Shown in pieces: positions 7,311 to 15,041 of a stretch of 22,732 bases of DNA. Origin of the DNA: JAQYVZ01 sp035269105 (GTDB lineage: Bacteria; Desulfobacterota; Desulfuromonadia; Desulfuromonadales; BM103). The stretch's first letter is position 1; every line of letters starts with the position of its first letter. The translations under genes were made by a program, and so were the position numbers. The notes beneath the pieces were generated by a model that saw only the letters and a program-made list of their open reading frames with translations, made no database searches and had not been told where the DNA came from. The stretch covers positions 1 through 22,732 of the forward strand of contig DATFJP010000213.1 of NCBI GenBank assembly GCA_035269105.1, read 5' to 3'.

Positions 7311-9365
7311 ATGGAATTAACCAATCCCGCCAGAGAAAATCTGTTCGATCCCGGAGATCTTCTGCGCCTGTTGCGCAGGCAATATCCTACGCGCCCTTAC
7401 AACCTGACGTATCTCCCCAGCGACCGGCAAAGTGGATCTTTACGGCAATCTCTCTCGGCCGTTTGCCCGCCAGAAATAGAGAAAAACTGCGCCACCGGGG
7501 AATGCCAGCGCGTCTGGCAGGCCTCGTTGGACAAAGCCCTGGTTTCGAAGAGTCCCCAGGTTCATGCTTGTCCCAAAAACTTTCTCGGCTTTGTCGTGCC
7601 ATTGCAGCAACGCGGAGAGACGGTTGGTTTCCTGCTTGGCGGCAGGTTGATCGAGCAAGCGATCTCCTCCCCTGCCAGTGCTTCTTTCATCAGGGACGAT
7701 TTCTCTGCCGACCGCAAAGGGATCCAGGGCTCCAGCTCGATTTGCCGGTCCGCCTTCGATGAAACAGTCCGTTTCGTCGAGGAAGTCTCCCGAGACCTTC
7801 CCCGCTTGGTCGAGGAACAGTTGCATCCACTTGGACTGGCCCGTTTGACCAAAAACCTTGAGTCCCTGCATCTTTTGACGCAGGCAATCGCCGATTGCCC
7901 CTGTGAGCAGGACGCCGTCGGCATGACTGTTGAAGCATTGGCCGTTTGGTATGATGTGCCTCGTGTGCTGCTTCGGGTGGGTCATTCGGGACAGAGCAAC
8001 AACCTTCGGGCCGCAATGGGTTTCAGCCGGGAAGAGATTACGGCCGTCGAGAGTGCCCTCTCCGCGGTGTTCGACAGCGGGTTTTCCGCCGAGCACGGTT
8101 TCTCCCAGAAAGCAGAAGGTTTGCTTCTGCACCAGCTGGACTATCAATCCGCCTCACTGATCCCGCTGCGGGACGGCGAACGGCTGTTCGGTCTGGCCAT
8201 TCTCCTGGACGCCGATCTGCACGATCGCGACCGGACCTTGTGCGATCTCATGCTTGACCGACTCACGTCCCGGATGCTCCAATTGCGTCTCGAAGAGAGC
8301 CGCCAGCAGGAGAAGAGCCATGCTGACCGCTTGCTCGGCATGATTTCGGAACTGAGCATGGCCGACAGCCTGCAGGCACTTTACCAGCGTATGCTCGACA
8401 TGGCGGTTGAACTATGTGAGGTCGAAACCGGCTCCCTGATGCTGCTTGATGAAACAAAGGAGGAACTGAAAATCACGGCAGTGAAGGGCTTGAGCCAGCC
8501 GGTGGCCAAAAGCATCGCGATTCCGGTCGGTGAAGGGATCGCTGGGCGGGTGCTTCAGCACGGGCAGCCCCTGATGGTCAACGACATTGAAAAAGACAAA
8601 CGCGTCGCGGTTCCGAACCGCCCTCGATTCAGGACTAAATCCTTCCTTTGCCTGCCCCTGAAAGCCGGCGATCGGATAGTTGGGGTTCTCAATCTGGCCG
8701 ACAAAAGCAGCTCTTCGAGTTTCATGGAAAAAGACTTGGCTCTGCTCCAGTCCTTCCTGAAGCCTGCCGGGCAGATGATCGAGCGGATTGCCTTCCTGGA
8801 GAAGGTCGGCCATCTGGAAAAGTTGTCGGTTACCGATCCTCTGACCGGTCTGTATAATCGCCGCTTTCTGGAAAGCCGGCTCGATGAAGAGATCAGCCGC
8901 AGTCAGCGACAGGGTCAGAAGTTCAGCCTGATTCTGGCGGATCTCGATCATTTCAAAATTTACAACGACGTGCTGGGTCATTTGGCCGGGGACAGGGCAC
9001 TGCAGAAAGTTGCCGGCATTTTGCGCAATGCCGCCCGGGAAATGGACGTCGTCACCCGTTACGGGGGTGAAGAATTCTGTCTGCTTCTGCCGGGAACCGG
9101 GAAAAAGGAATGCCTGTTCGTCGCTGAACGTCTGCGGCGTGCCATTGAAATCGAAGTTTTCCCGGGAGAAAGTCATCTGCCAGCGGAAAGCCTGACCATC
9201 AGCCTCGGCGTGTCTGCCTATCCCGAGGATGGCAGGACTCTTGACAGCCTTCTGCATGCGGCGGATCTTGCCCTTTATCGGGCCAAGCACAATGGTCGCA
9301 ACCGCCTGGTCCTTTACCAGTCCGACTTGTCGCAAATTCTGGCTTCCACGGGGCAGGCCGAATGA
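7311..9365 (+). CDS. PocR/GAF sensor diguanylate cyclase (GGDEF)
   Basis: A 684-residue protein expected to make c-di-GMP from GTP. Residues about 10-175 resemble a PocR ligand-sensing domain, with cysteines C52, C60, C65 and C87 and the segment CPKNFLGFVVPL. Residues about 185-330 look like a divergent GAF domain and 345-495 are a clear GAF domain (VGEGIAGRVLQHGQP, FLCLPLKAGDRIVGVLNLADK). The C-terminal GGDEF domain runs from about 500: DPLTGLYNRR, DLDHFKIYND and the active-site GGEEF at 585-589. The inhibitory I-site RxxD is present as REMD (576-579), five residues before GGEEF, so product inhibition is likely. No membrane helix or signal peptide is seen, so it is a cytoplasmic sensor. The ATG at 7311 is preceded by AGGGG. 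The ligand is unknown; PocR-type domains are reported to bind small molecules. Confidence 0.85.
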   Translation: MELTNPARENLFDPGDLLRLLRRQYPTRPYNLTYLPSDRQSGSLRQSLSAVCPPEIEKNCATGECQRVWQASLDKALVSKSPQVHACPKNFLGFVVPLQQRGETVGFLLGGRLIEQAISSPASASFIRDDFSADRKGIQGSSSICRSAFDETVRFVEEVSRDLPRLVEEQLHPLGLARLTKNLESLHLLTQAIADCPCEQDAVGMTVEALAVWYDVPRVLLRVGHSGQSNNLRAAMGFSREEITAVESALSAVFDSGFSAEHGFSQKAEGLLLHQLDYQSASLIPLRDGERLFGLAILLDADLHDRDRTLCDLMLDRLTSRMLQLRLEESRQQEKSHADRLLGMISELSMADSLQALYQRMLDMAVELCEVETGSLMLLDETKEELKITAVKGLSQPVAKSIAIPVGEGIAGRVLQHGQPLMVNDIEKDKRVAVPNRPRFRTKSFLCLPLKAGDRIVGVLNLADKSSSSSFMEKDLALLQSFLKPAGQMIERIAFLEKVGHLEKLSVTDPLTGLYNRRFLESRLDEEISRSQRQGQKFSLILADLDHFKIYNDVLGHLAGDRALQKVAGILRNAAREMDVVTRYGGEEFCLLLPGTGKKECLFVAERLRRAIEIEVFPGESHLPAESLTISLGVSAYPEDGRTLDSLLHAADLALYRAKHNGRNRLVLYQSDLSQILASTGQAE

Positions 9366-9440
9366 TTCGCCCTTCGCCGCCAGCCTCCTTTTCAGTCTGC
9401 TGCCGTTAATAAGGCATCATCCTCTGCGGACCTTCTGACT

Positions 9441-9468
9441 TTGACAAGCGGGTTTTCTATTTTATGCT
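9441..9468 (+). promoter_or_regulatory. Sigma70-type promoter for the GGDEF/EAL gene
   Basis: A consensus -35 box TTGACA (9441-9446) is followed after 16 nt by TATGCT (9463-9468). Transcription from about 9475 would give a leader of roughly 110 nt before the preferred TTG start at 9585. I could not recognise a known riboswitch in that leader. Confidence 0.5.
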
Positions 9469-9584
9469 TTATTAGGGTGGACTAAAGGGGCTCATGGTTG
9501 CTGACGATAGGGCGTGCCTGCCGGACGCCGGATTTTCCGGGATTCTGCCCAGGCCGTCGGTTGCGGCAACGCAAGGGGGGAAGC

Positions 9585-11696
9585 TTGAAAAACTGGTTTC
9601 GCCGCCTGACACTGCGCGGCAAAGTCCAGACCGTCATCCTGGCGACGACCACGCTTGTCCTGCTCCTGCTGTTTCTGTTTCAGGCTTTATTGCAATATGT
9701 CGAGCTGAAACAGTCAGTCCTTGAAGACGCCGGTCTGCTGGCCGAGAACATCGCCGCTCGGGGCACAGAGCCCCTGCTGACCAATGACCGGGCGGCAGCA
9801 AAGCAGGTGTTAAGAGAGTTGGCCGCCCGGCCGAACATCGTCTGCGGCCAGTTCTTTGATCGGCAGGGCAACTTGTTAGCCGGTTACGGCCAGAACCTCA
9901 GCCCCGACTACCACCAATTCTTTCAACAGCGAACGAGCCCGAGTTCCCATTTCAAATTCTACCTTGACCATGTCTGCCTGCATCAGCCGGTGATGCACGA
10001 GGGCGCATGGCTCGGCACGCTGGTCATGCAAGCCAGCCTTCTCGACATGCAGCAGGGCATGCTGCATTTTACCGCGACCTGGGGATTGACGATCCTGGCC
10101 GGCTGGCTGTTCTCCTGGCTGCTCAGCCGCAAGTTCCGGGACATCATCTCCGCGCCGATCGAAAGATTGGCCCTGGCCATGAAGAATGTTTCCCAGAACC
10201 AGAACTACGCGCTGCGCATCCAGGAAAGCGGCGACCCGGAACTGCGGCAGTTGACCAACGGTTTCAACGACATGCTGCAACAGATCGAGCTGCGGGACAG
10301 CGAACTCATCCTCAACCGCGACCGTCTGGATCACATGGCGCACCATGATTCCCTGACCGGCCTGCCCAATCGATTGTTGTTCAATGATCGCCTCAAGCAG
10401 GCCATTCAGCGGGCCGAGCGGTCCAAGCGGCCCCTTGCCCTGATTTTCATCGACCTCGACCGCTTCAAGAACATCAATGACACGCTCGGCCATGACATCG
10501 GCGACCTGGTGCTGGTCGAGGCGGCCCACCGCCTTGAGCAAAGTCTGCGCAGGAGCGATACCATCGCCCGTCTTGGCGGCGATGAGTTCGTTGTCATCCT
10601 CGAAGATTTCGAATCGCAGCAAAGCGTGGGCCGCATCGCCCGCAAAATCATCAATGAACTTTCCGAGGAATGCCAGATTATCGACCATCGACTTTATGTC
10701 ACAGCCAGTCTCGGCATCAGCTTCTATCCGGACAACGGCACCGACCTGACGACCTTGAAGCGCTGCGCCGATATCGCCATGTTCCGAGCCAAGGAGATGG
10801 GCCGCAACAATTACCAGTTCTACCTGCCGGGCATGGGTGACAGAGCCCGCCGGATGCTCTCTTTGGAAGGCGATTTGCGCGAGGCCCTCGACAAACAGCA
10901 GATGCGCCTTTTCCTCCAGCCCCAGGTTTCCATGAAAAGCGGCCGGGTCTGCGGCGTCGAAGCCCTGTTGCGTTGGGAACACCCGAAGCAGGGCATCATT
11001 CTGCCCGGAGAATTCATCCCGCTTGCCGAGGAGACGGGTCTGATCGTACCTCTTGGCGAGTGGGCAATCCGGGAGACCTGCCGCATGGCCCGCGCCTGGC
11101 AGAAGCGCGATTTACCGTCGCTCTGCTTTGCCGTAAATGTCTCCCCCCGGCAGTTCCGTCAGCCCAACCTGGTGGAAATGATCCAGGAAATCCTCGAGGA
11201 GACCGGTCTGCCGCCCCATCTGCTCGAACTTGAAGTGACCGAGACCCTGCTGATGAGCGATGTCGAGGATGCGATCGAGAAGATGTCGAAATTCAAAGAG
11301 CTGGGCATCCTCCTGGCAATCGATGATTTCGGATCCGGTTATTCATCCCTGAGTTACCTCAAGCATTTTCCGATCAACAAGCTGAAAATCGACCGCAGTT
11401 TCATCAAGGACCTCCATCTGGACAAAAACGATCTGGCAATCGCCGCCTCGGTGGCCTCCCTGGCCAAGGTCATGGAACTGGACGCGCTCGCCGAGGGGGT
11501 GGAGACCAGGGCGCAGGAAAGCGCCCTGCTCGGGCTGGGTATGGAATGGGCGCAAGGCTTCCTCTATCAGAAGCCGGTGGCTCCCGAGCAGTTCGAGGAC
11601 TTCATGCGGGAAATCAGGGAAACGGGGTTGGGTTTTTCTACGGCTGCTGCCCGAAGTGAACAAGCCCGCGAAGAGGGGAATGGGCATCAGGACTAG
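9585..11696 (+). CDS. Membrane GGDEF/EAL c-di-GMP enzyme with CHASE8-like sensor
   Basis: A 703-residue inner-membrane signalling protein. One helix at about 14-38, a periplasmic domain (about 40-155) like CHASE8 (LAENIAARGTEPLLTND, then FFDRQGNLLAGY), a second helix (about 163-181), HAMP (about 182-240), GGDEF (about 245-415) and EAL (about 428-680). The GGDEF motif is intact at 331-335 with an RRSD I-site at 322-325. The EAL domain keeps EALLR (459-463), DDFGSGYSSL (580-589), KIDRSF and AEGVET, so phosphodiesterase activity is expected; which activity dominates cannot be read from sequence. I chose the TTG at 9585 because AAGGGGGGAAG lies just upstream and the membrane helix follows directly. 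The frame is open to a TTG at 9498, but that adds 29 residues unlike the family. The gene is tail-to-tail with the radical SAM fusion, 6 nt apart. Confidence 0.85.
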   Translation: MKNWFRRLTLRGKVQTVILATTTLVLLLLFLFQALLQYVELKQSVLEDAGLLAENIAARGTEPLLTNDRAAAKQVLRELAARPNIVCGQFFDRQGNLLAGYGQNLSPDYHQFFQQRTSPSSHFKFYLDHVCLHQPVMHEGAWLGTLVMQASLLDMQQGMLHFTATWGLTILAGWLFSWLLSRKFRDIISAPIERLALAMKNVSQNQNYALRIQESGDPELRQLTNGFNDMLQQIELRDSELILNRDRLDHMAHHDSLTGLPNRLLFNDRLKQAIQRAERSKRPLALIFIDLDRFKNINDTLGHDIGDLVLVEAAHRLEQSLRRSDTIARLGGDEFVVILEDFESQQSVGRIARKIINELSEECQIIDHRLYVTASLGISFYPDNGTDLTTLKRCADIAMFRAKEMGRNNYQFYLPGMGDRARRMLSLEGDLREALDKQQMRLFLQPQVSMKSGRVCGVEALLRWEHPKQGIILPGEFIPLAEETGLIVPLGEWAIRETCRMARAWQKRDLPSLCFAVNVSPRQFRQPNLVEMIQEILEETGLPPHLLELEVTETLLMSDVEDAIEKMSKFKELGILLAIDDFGSGYSSLSYLKHFPINKLKIDRSFIKDLHLDKNDLAIAASVASLAKVMELDALAEGVETRAQESALLGLGMEWAQGFLYQKPVAPEQFEDFMREIRETGLGFSTAAARSEQAREEGNGHQD

Positions 11697-11702
11697 AGGT
11701 TC

Positions 11703-14700
11703 CTAGGCCAAGAGTGGGCAGCTGCTGCCCTGACATTCACGATTTTTGTCCTGCTGGCGGCAGGGGAAGAGGTCTGCAGCCTCGAGCTGGACCGGCAGGA
11801 GTCGCGATGAAAGGCTGGCTGCCGACCGCAGAGCCAAAACACAGTCCCGCTGGCAGCAGCGGGCGGCGTGCTGGGCCGCGATGTCGGCAATCGCTTCCTG
11901 GACCGCAGACTGCACCTGCCGGCGTTCGGCAGGTTTGAGAGGATTGGCCTCGAGGATGAGGCTGAAGGCCACACCGACGCCTGTCGCTGCCCCGCAAATG
12001 CCCATATAGGCGCAACTGCCCCCTGCCATCTGGCTGCCCCGGCGAATCCCGGTCCGGATGTGCTCTTCCGAAAGCGCTCCGCCCTGATTGCGGAATGCCG
12101 CCAGGATAATTCCGGGGACCAGGCCATGGTGTTCCGGACCATTGACCGGAATGGCGGGATGTCGGCGGATTCTTGCGAACAACGCCAACAGGTCGGTCTC
12201 ACCGGCCGTCAGGCAGAGATGTTCGATTACCGTCAGGGCGTCTTCGGCGTGGCAGCGGTCGCAGACGAAATGTCCCGCTTCGCAATGTGCCTGGGCTTGC
12301 ATCGCTTTCCTGCAGTACCAGCATTCGACATCCTGGTCGATGTTGGAATACACCAGAGGCGCAGCGCAAACCATGCAGCCGGCAGCATGACGTTGCGTCG
12401 ACCGGGCCATGTCCGCCGGTCCGGCCCCGGTGTTCGGCGTTTCCGGCGGCAGGGCGCAGCAGCTGTCCTCCATCTCCAGGTTGGCGACGCCGCCATCCAG
12501 GTTCAGCAGGAACACCTGATCGCCGAGACTTTCCGCCAGCTGTCGCGGCAGCTGGGCCGTCATGCCGGCATGCAGAACGGTGCCGTCCGCCAGCGACAAA
12601 GCCATGCCCGGACCGCGATACACGACTCCGACCAGTTCGGAAACAGCGGGCCGCCGGGCCTCGAAGGTGAGGGAGAAGAACGGGTGATCCCTGACTGTCC
12701 GATAGGGGAAGCGTTTCAGCAGGCGGATCGCGACAAAGCCGGTTTCGTCGAGGATGCCGACCAGGTCCTTCTGGGTCAGGGCCCCGCCGATGCATTCTCC
12801 GCGCAGGGTTTCATCGTTCTTGATGGCGGCGGGCGGCTCTGCATCACAGATCACGTCCGACATCACCAGGCGGCCCCCGGGCTTGAGAGCCCGAAAAATC
12901 TCGGCAAAGGCACGACGCTTATGCATGGAAAGATTCATGACGCAGTTGGACAAAATCAGGTCGGCGGAACTGTCCGTCAATGGCAGGTTCTCCAGGTAGC
13001 CTTTGCGAAACTCCAGGTTGGCGTAACCGAGGTTGCGGCTGACGGCCGTGGCGGTGCTGTTGGCGATGGCGAGCATGTCTTCAAGCATGTCGATGCCCAG
13101 GACCCGGCCTTGCCGACCGGTCAGTCTGGCAGCGATGAAACACTCGATGCCGCGGCCGCTGCCCAGATCGACGACGGTTTCCCCGGGTTGAATTTCAGCG
13201 TCCAGGACCGGGCTGCCGCAGCCGTATCCGCGGAAGCGGAATTCCCGGGGGATATGGTCAATGAGAGCTTCGTCGTAACAGACCGGATTGAGGATATCGT
13301 CATTCTCGCGGGCGGCTGCTTCGGTGTAGAAGTCCTTGACCGCCTTGCGGCTGTCACGATCCGCCAGGGACAAAAGGCAGTTGCTGTGGACCAGCGCGAC
13401 CTCGCCGTGGCTGCCGCAGGACTCCAGAATATCGCCCATTTTCAGGCGCAGGCGCGGCGGGCCATCATCCGACTGGGGCCGGGCTTCCCGGCTGATCAGC
13501 CAGAGCATCGATTGTTCGTAGAGCGGCAGGTAAGGATCGCAGCCGACGAATTCGCCGCAGTGGCAAAAGCTGTGATCGGAATCGCGGCCCCCCAGGTAAA
13601 AGCGCAGGGGTGAGCTGGTATTGACCACCGAGGAGGCGCGGATGCTCTGCATGACGCTGCTGTTCTGCCAGGCATGATAGAGGCCGGTTTCCAGCGGCGT
13701 TGCCAGCTGCGGGATGCCGACCAGCGCCGCCGACGGATAAAGCTGGCCATCCGCGCCGATTGCCAGGGCTTCCCAGCCGCTGGTGCTACCGTCGTGGTAG
13801 GTCCCGCTCGGAGCGAATATCTGGCTGCGCAAACTTTCCAGGTTGTCGATGCCGATGCCCCGAGATTCAGCCCGCTGACTGGCCAGTTGGAGCTGTTCAA
13901 AGATTTCTGCGGGCGTCGCAAACTGTCCGGCATCGCCGCGGCCGCGAATGAAATACCACATGAAATGGATGCCGGCAGCGCCGCAATCGGCAGCGAAGTC
14001 GACCACCCCGCTCATGTCACCCAGGTTGCTGCGCTCCACGCACATGGAGACGTTGAAGGGAGCCCCGACCTGCTGCAGCCAGTTCAGCTGGCTGCTGAGT
14101 TGGCGATAAGAGCCTTGACCGCGGATTTGATCGTGGCGGGTTTCCAGGCCGTCAACACTGACCTGCAGGTGGATGCGACGCAAATCCCAGCCGCGGCGGC
14201 TGAAAGTCTGCTGCAGAAGCAGGCCGTTGGTGAGAATGACCACGCGACTGTCAGGCAGGGCCAGGAGCCCTTCGATAATTTCGGCAAACTCGCGGTGGAC
14301 CAAAGGTTCACCGCCGGTCAGGGAGAAAATCCGGCAGCCGTGGCGATAGGCCTCAGCCGCCCGTTCGAGAACCGCCGCCGCCGGCAGCTCACTGGCATCA
14401 TCCGGCGAAGACGCGAACAGGCAGTGGCTGCAGGTCATATTGCAGCGGTTGGTGATATGGAACCAGAGTTCGCGCAAGTGCTCGTTGCGGAGCAGCTCGG
14501 CCCTGCCCGGAAAATGACTGAAGGCGGGGTCGGGCAGGCGCTGCAGAAAGTAGCTGCTGCGTTCCTCTTCGCCGACACACCCGCCGCGCGCGATGTCCTG
14601 CAGGAGCGCATCGCCGGCGCGATTGGGGACGAACCAGACCGGATGGTCGCTGCGCAGGTAGATGGGCACGCCGTCGTACTCGTAGCGTGACCAGAGGTCA

Positions 14701-14714
14701 GGGTTGTAAGCCAT
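11703..14714 (-). CDS. Radical SAM / ArsM-like methyltransferase / DUF5714 fusion protein
   Basis: One 1003-residue reading frame with three enzyme-like parts. (a) Radical SAM, about 80-400: CX3CX2C at C91, C95, C98, a GGEP motif at 134-137, and later cysteines C384, C386 and C392 that could hold a second cluster. (b) SAM methyltransferase, about 455-690, closely resembling arsenite methyltransferases: VVDLGSGRG (514-522), FRGYGCGSP, SNCVMNL and GECIGGAL. C479, C499, C591 and C641 fall where animal AS3MT has its four conserved cysteines. A beta-rich tail (about 694-750, VYRGPGMALSLADG) also resembles ArsM C-terminal parts. (c) DUF5714, about 775-1003: C780/C783, C798/C801 and C818/C821 pairs in a zinc-ribbon-like pattern, GHFVCDRCH, GPEHHGLVPGIILAAFRN and GGSCAYMGICGA. 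The ATG at 14714 follows GAGGA by 8 nt; a TTG directly before it is less likely. No membrane segment is seen. Substrate unknown; arsenic is one candidate. Confidence 0.82.
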   Translation of the reverse strand: MAYNPDLWSRYEYDGVPIYLRSDHPVWFVPNRAGDALLQDIARGGCVGEEERSSYFLQRLPDPAFSHFPGRAELLRNEHLRELWFHITNRCNMTCSHCLFASSPDDASELPAAAVLERAAEAYRHGCRIFSLTGGEPLVHREFAEIIEGLLALPDSRVVILTNGLLLQQTFSRRGWDLRRIHLQVSVDGLETRHDQIRGQGSYRQLSSQLNWLQQVGAPFNVSMCVERSNLGDMSGVVDFAADCGAAGIHFMWYFIRGRGDAGQFATPAEIFEQLQLASQRAESRGIGIDNLESLRSQIFAPSGTYHDGSTSGWEALAIGADGQLYPSAALVGIPQLATPLETGLYHAWQNSSVMQSIRASSVVNTSSPLRFYLGGRDSDHSFCHCGEFVGCDPYLPLYEQSMLWLISREARPQSDDGPPRLRLKMGDILESCGSHGEVALVHSNCLLSLADRDSRKAVKDFYTEAAARENDDILNPVCYDEALIDHIPREFRFRGYGCGSPVLDAEIQPGETVVDLGSGRGIECFIAARLTGRQGRVLGIDMLEDMLAIANSTATAVSRNLGYANLEFRKGYLENLPLTDSSADLILSNCVMNLSMHKRRAFAEIFRALKPGGRLVMSDVICDAEPPAAIKNDETLRGECIGGALTQKDLVGILDETGFVAIRLLKRFPYRTVRDHPFFSLTFEARRPAVSELVGVVYRGPGMALSLADGTVLHAGMTAQLPRQLAESLGDQVFLLNLDGGVANLEMEDSCCALPPETPNTGAGPADMARSTQRHAAGCMVCAAPLVYSNIDQDVECWYCRKAMQAQAHCEAGHFVCDRCHAEDALTVIEHLCLTAGETDLLALFARIRRHPAIPVNGPEHHGLVPGIILAAFRNQGGALSEEHIRTGIRRGSQMAGGSCAYMGICGAATGVGVAFSLILEANPLKPAERRQVQSAVQEAIADIAAQHAARCCQRDCVLALRSAASLSSRLLPVQLEAADLFPCRQQDKNRECQGSSCPLLA

Positions 14715-14751
14715 CAATGGGTCCTCGGGCAGTTAGTTTTCGTCAAGAAAC

Positions 14752-14860
14752 GGTTCTTTTCGCCATGGCGGCGTCAATCTGCGAGCTTGCTTGTGCGGCG
14801 TGCCGATGTACGCCTCCGCGCAAGCTCTTGATTTCCTTGCCATGACAAAAAACTCCTCGT
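14752..14860. repeat. Long imperfect inverted repeat (REP/MITE-like), candidate structured RNA
   Basis: A palindromic element. The core is GAGCTTGC (14783-14790) with GCAAGCTC (14820-14827), perfect over 8 bp; inside it GCGT (14798-14801) pairs with ACGC (14810-14813). Outside the core the arms stay partly complementary, with CCATGGC near 14763 against GCCATGAC near 14840 and T-rich/A-rich flanks. Read on the minus strand it also contains a 36-codon ORF (14733-14843) with GAGGAG 9 nt before its ATG. I have an impression of similar elements scattered between genes of Desulfuromonadales, but I cannot search. It may be an extragenic palindrome, a mobile-element remnant or a small RNA gene. Confidence 0.5.
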
Positions 14861-14878
14861 TTCCAAATCGAAAACTCC

Positions 14879-14914
14879 ACTGTGCCCATCCTGGTTTTCC
14901 GGATGGACACCAGT
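14879..14914. repeat. Second intergenic hairpin
   Basis: GTGCCCATCC (14882-14891) pairs with GGATGGACAC (14901-14910) with one mismatch over a 9-nt loop (tggttttcc). The stem extends through ACT/AGT after one bulged base. It follows the palindromic element by about 20 nt and may belong to the same repeat unit. No open reading frame explains it convincingly. Confidence 0.45.
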
Positions 14915-14964
14915 TAGCGGTTGGAGAGCTCATTGTTTTCGCGGCCGGCTGCGCCATTGGTTAT

Positions 14965-14988
14965 CCGGAGCCGGTCTGCCGGCTCCGG
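14965..14988. terminator. Perfect 10-bp hairpin, possible terminator of the DUF523/DUF1722 gene
   Basis: CCGGAGCCGG (14965-14974) and CCGGCTCCGG (14979-14988) form a perfect 10-bp GC-rich stem with a TCTG loop. It lies about 54 nt downstream of the stop of the minus-strand gene ending at 15042. Neither side has a proper T run, so it may act with Rho or be a structural part of the repeat cluster instead. Confidence 0.4.
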
Positions 14989-15041
14989 GATGTCGCGGCA
15001 TTATAGTCGCAAAACGCCCTCCTGACAATATGAGTCAAGAT

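Noticed and set aside
9498..9584. N-terminal extension of the GGDEF/EAL protein from a TTG at 9498
   Set aside because: The 29 added residues are unlike the family and sit before the natural first membrane helix; a strong ribosome site precedes the TTG at 9585.
9475..9584. Possible c-di-GMP riboswitch in the leader of the GGDEF/EAL gene
   Set aside because: The characteristic GEMM conserved loops and tetraloop-receptor sequences were not found by eye.
11697..11740. GGGCAGC/GCTGCCC hairpin near the convergent gene ends as a bidirectional terminator
   Set aside because: It lies inside the coding end of the fusion gene, has a one-base loop and no T run, so it cannot be supported as a terminator.
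11868..13613. 581-codon open frame on the + strand
   Set aside because: It lies wholly opposite the radical SAM/methyltransferase/DUF5714 gene, has no recognisable motif, and its existence is explained by GC-rich codon bias.
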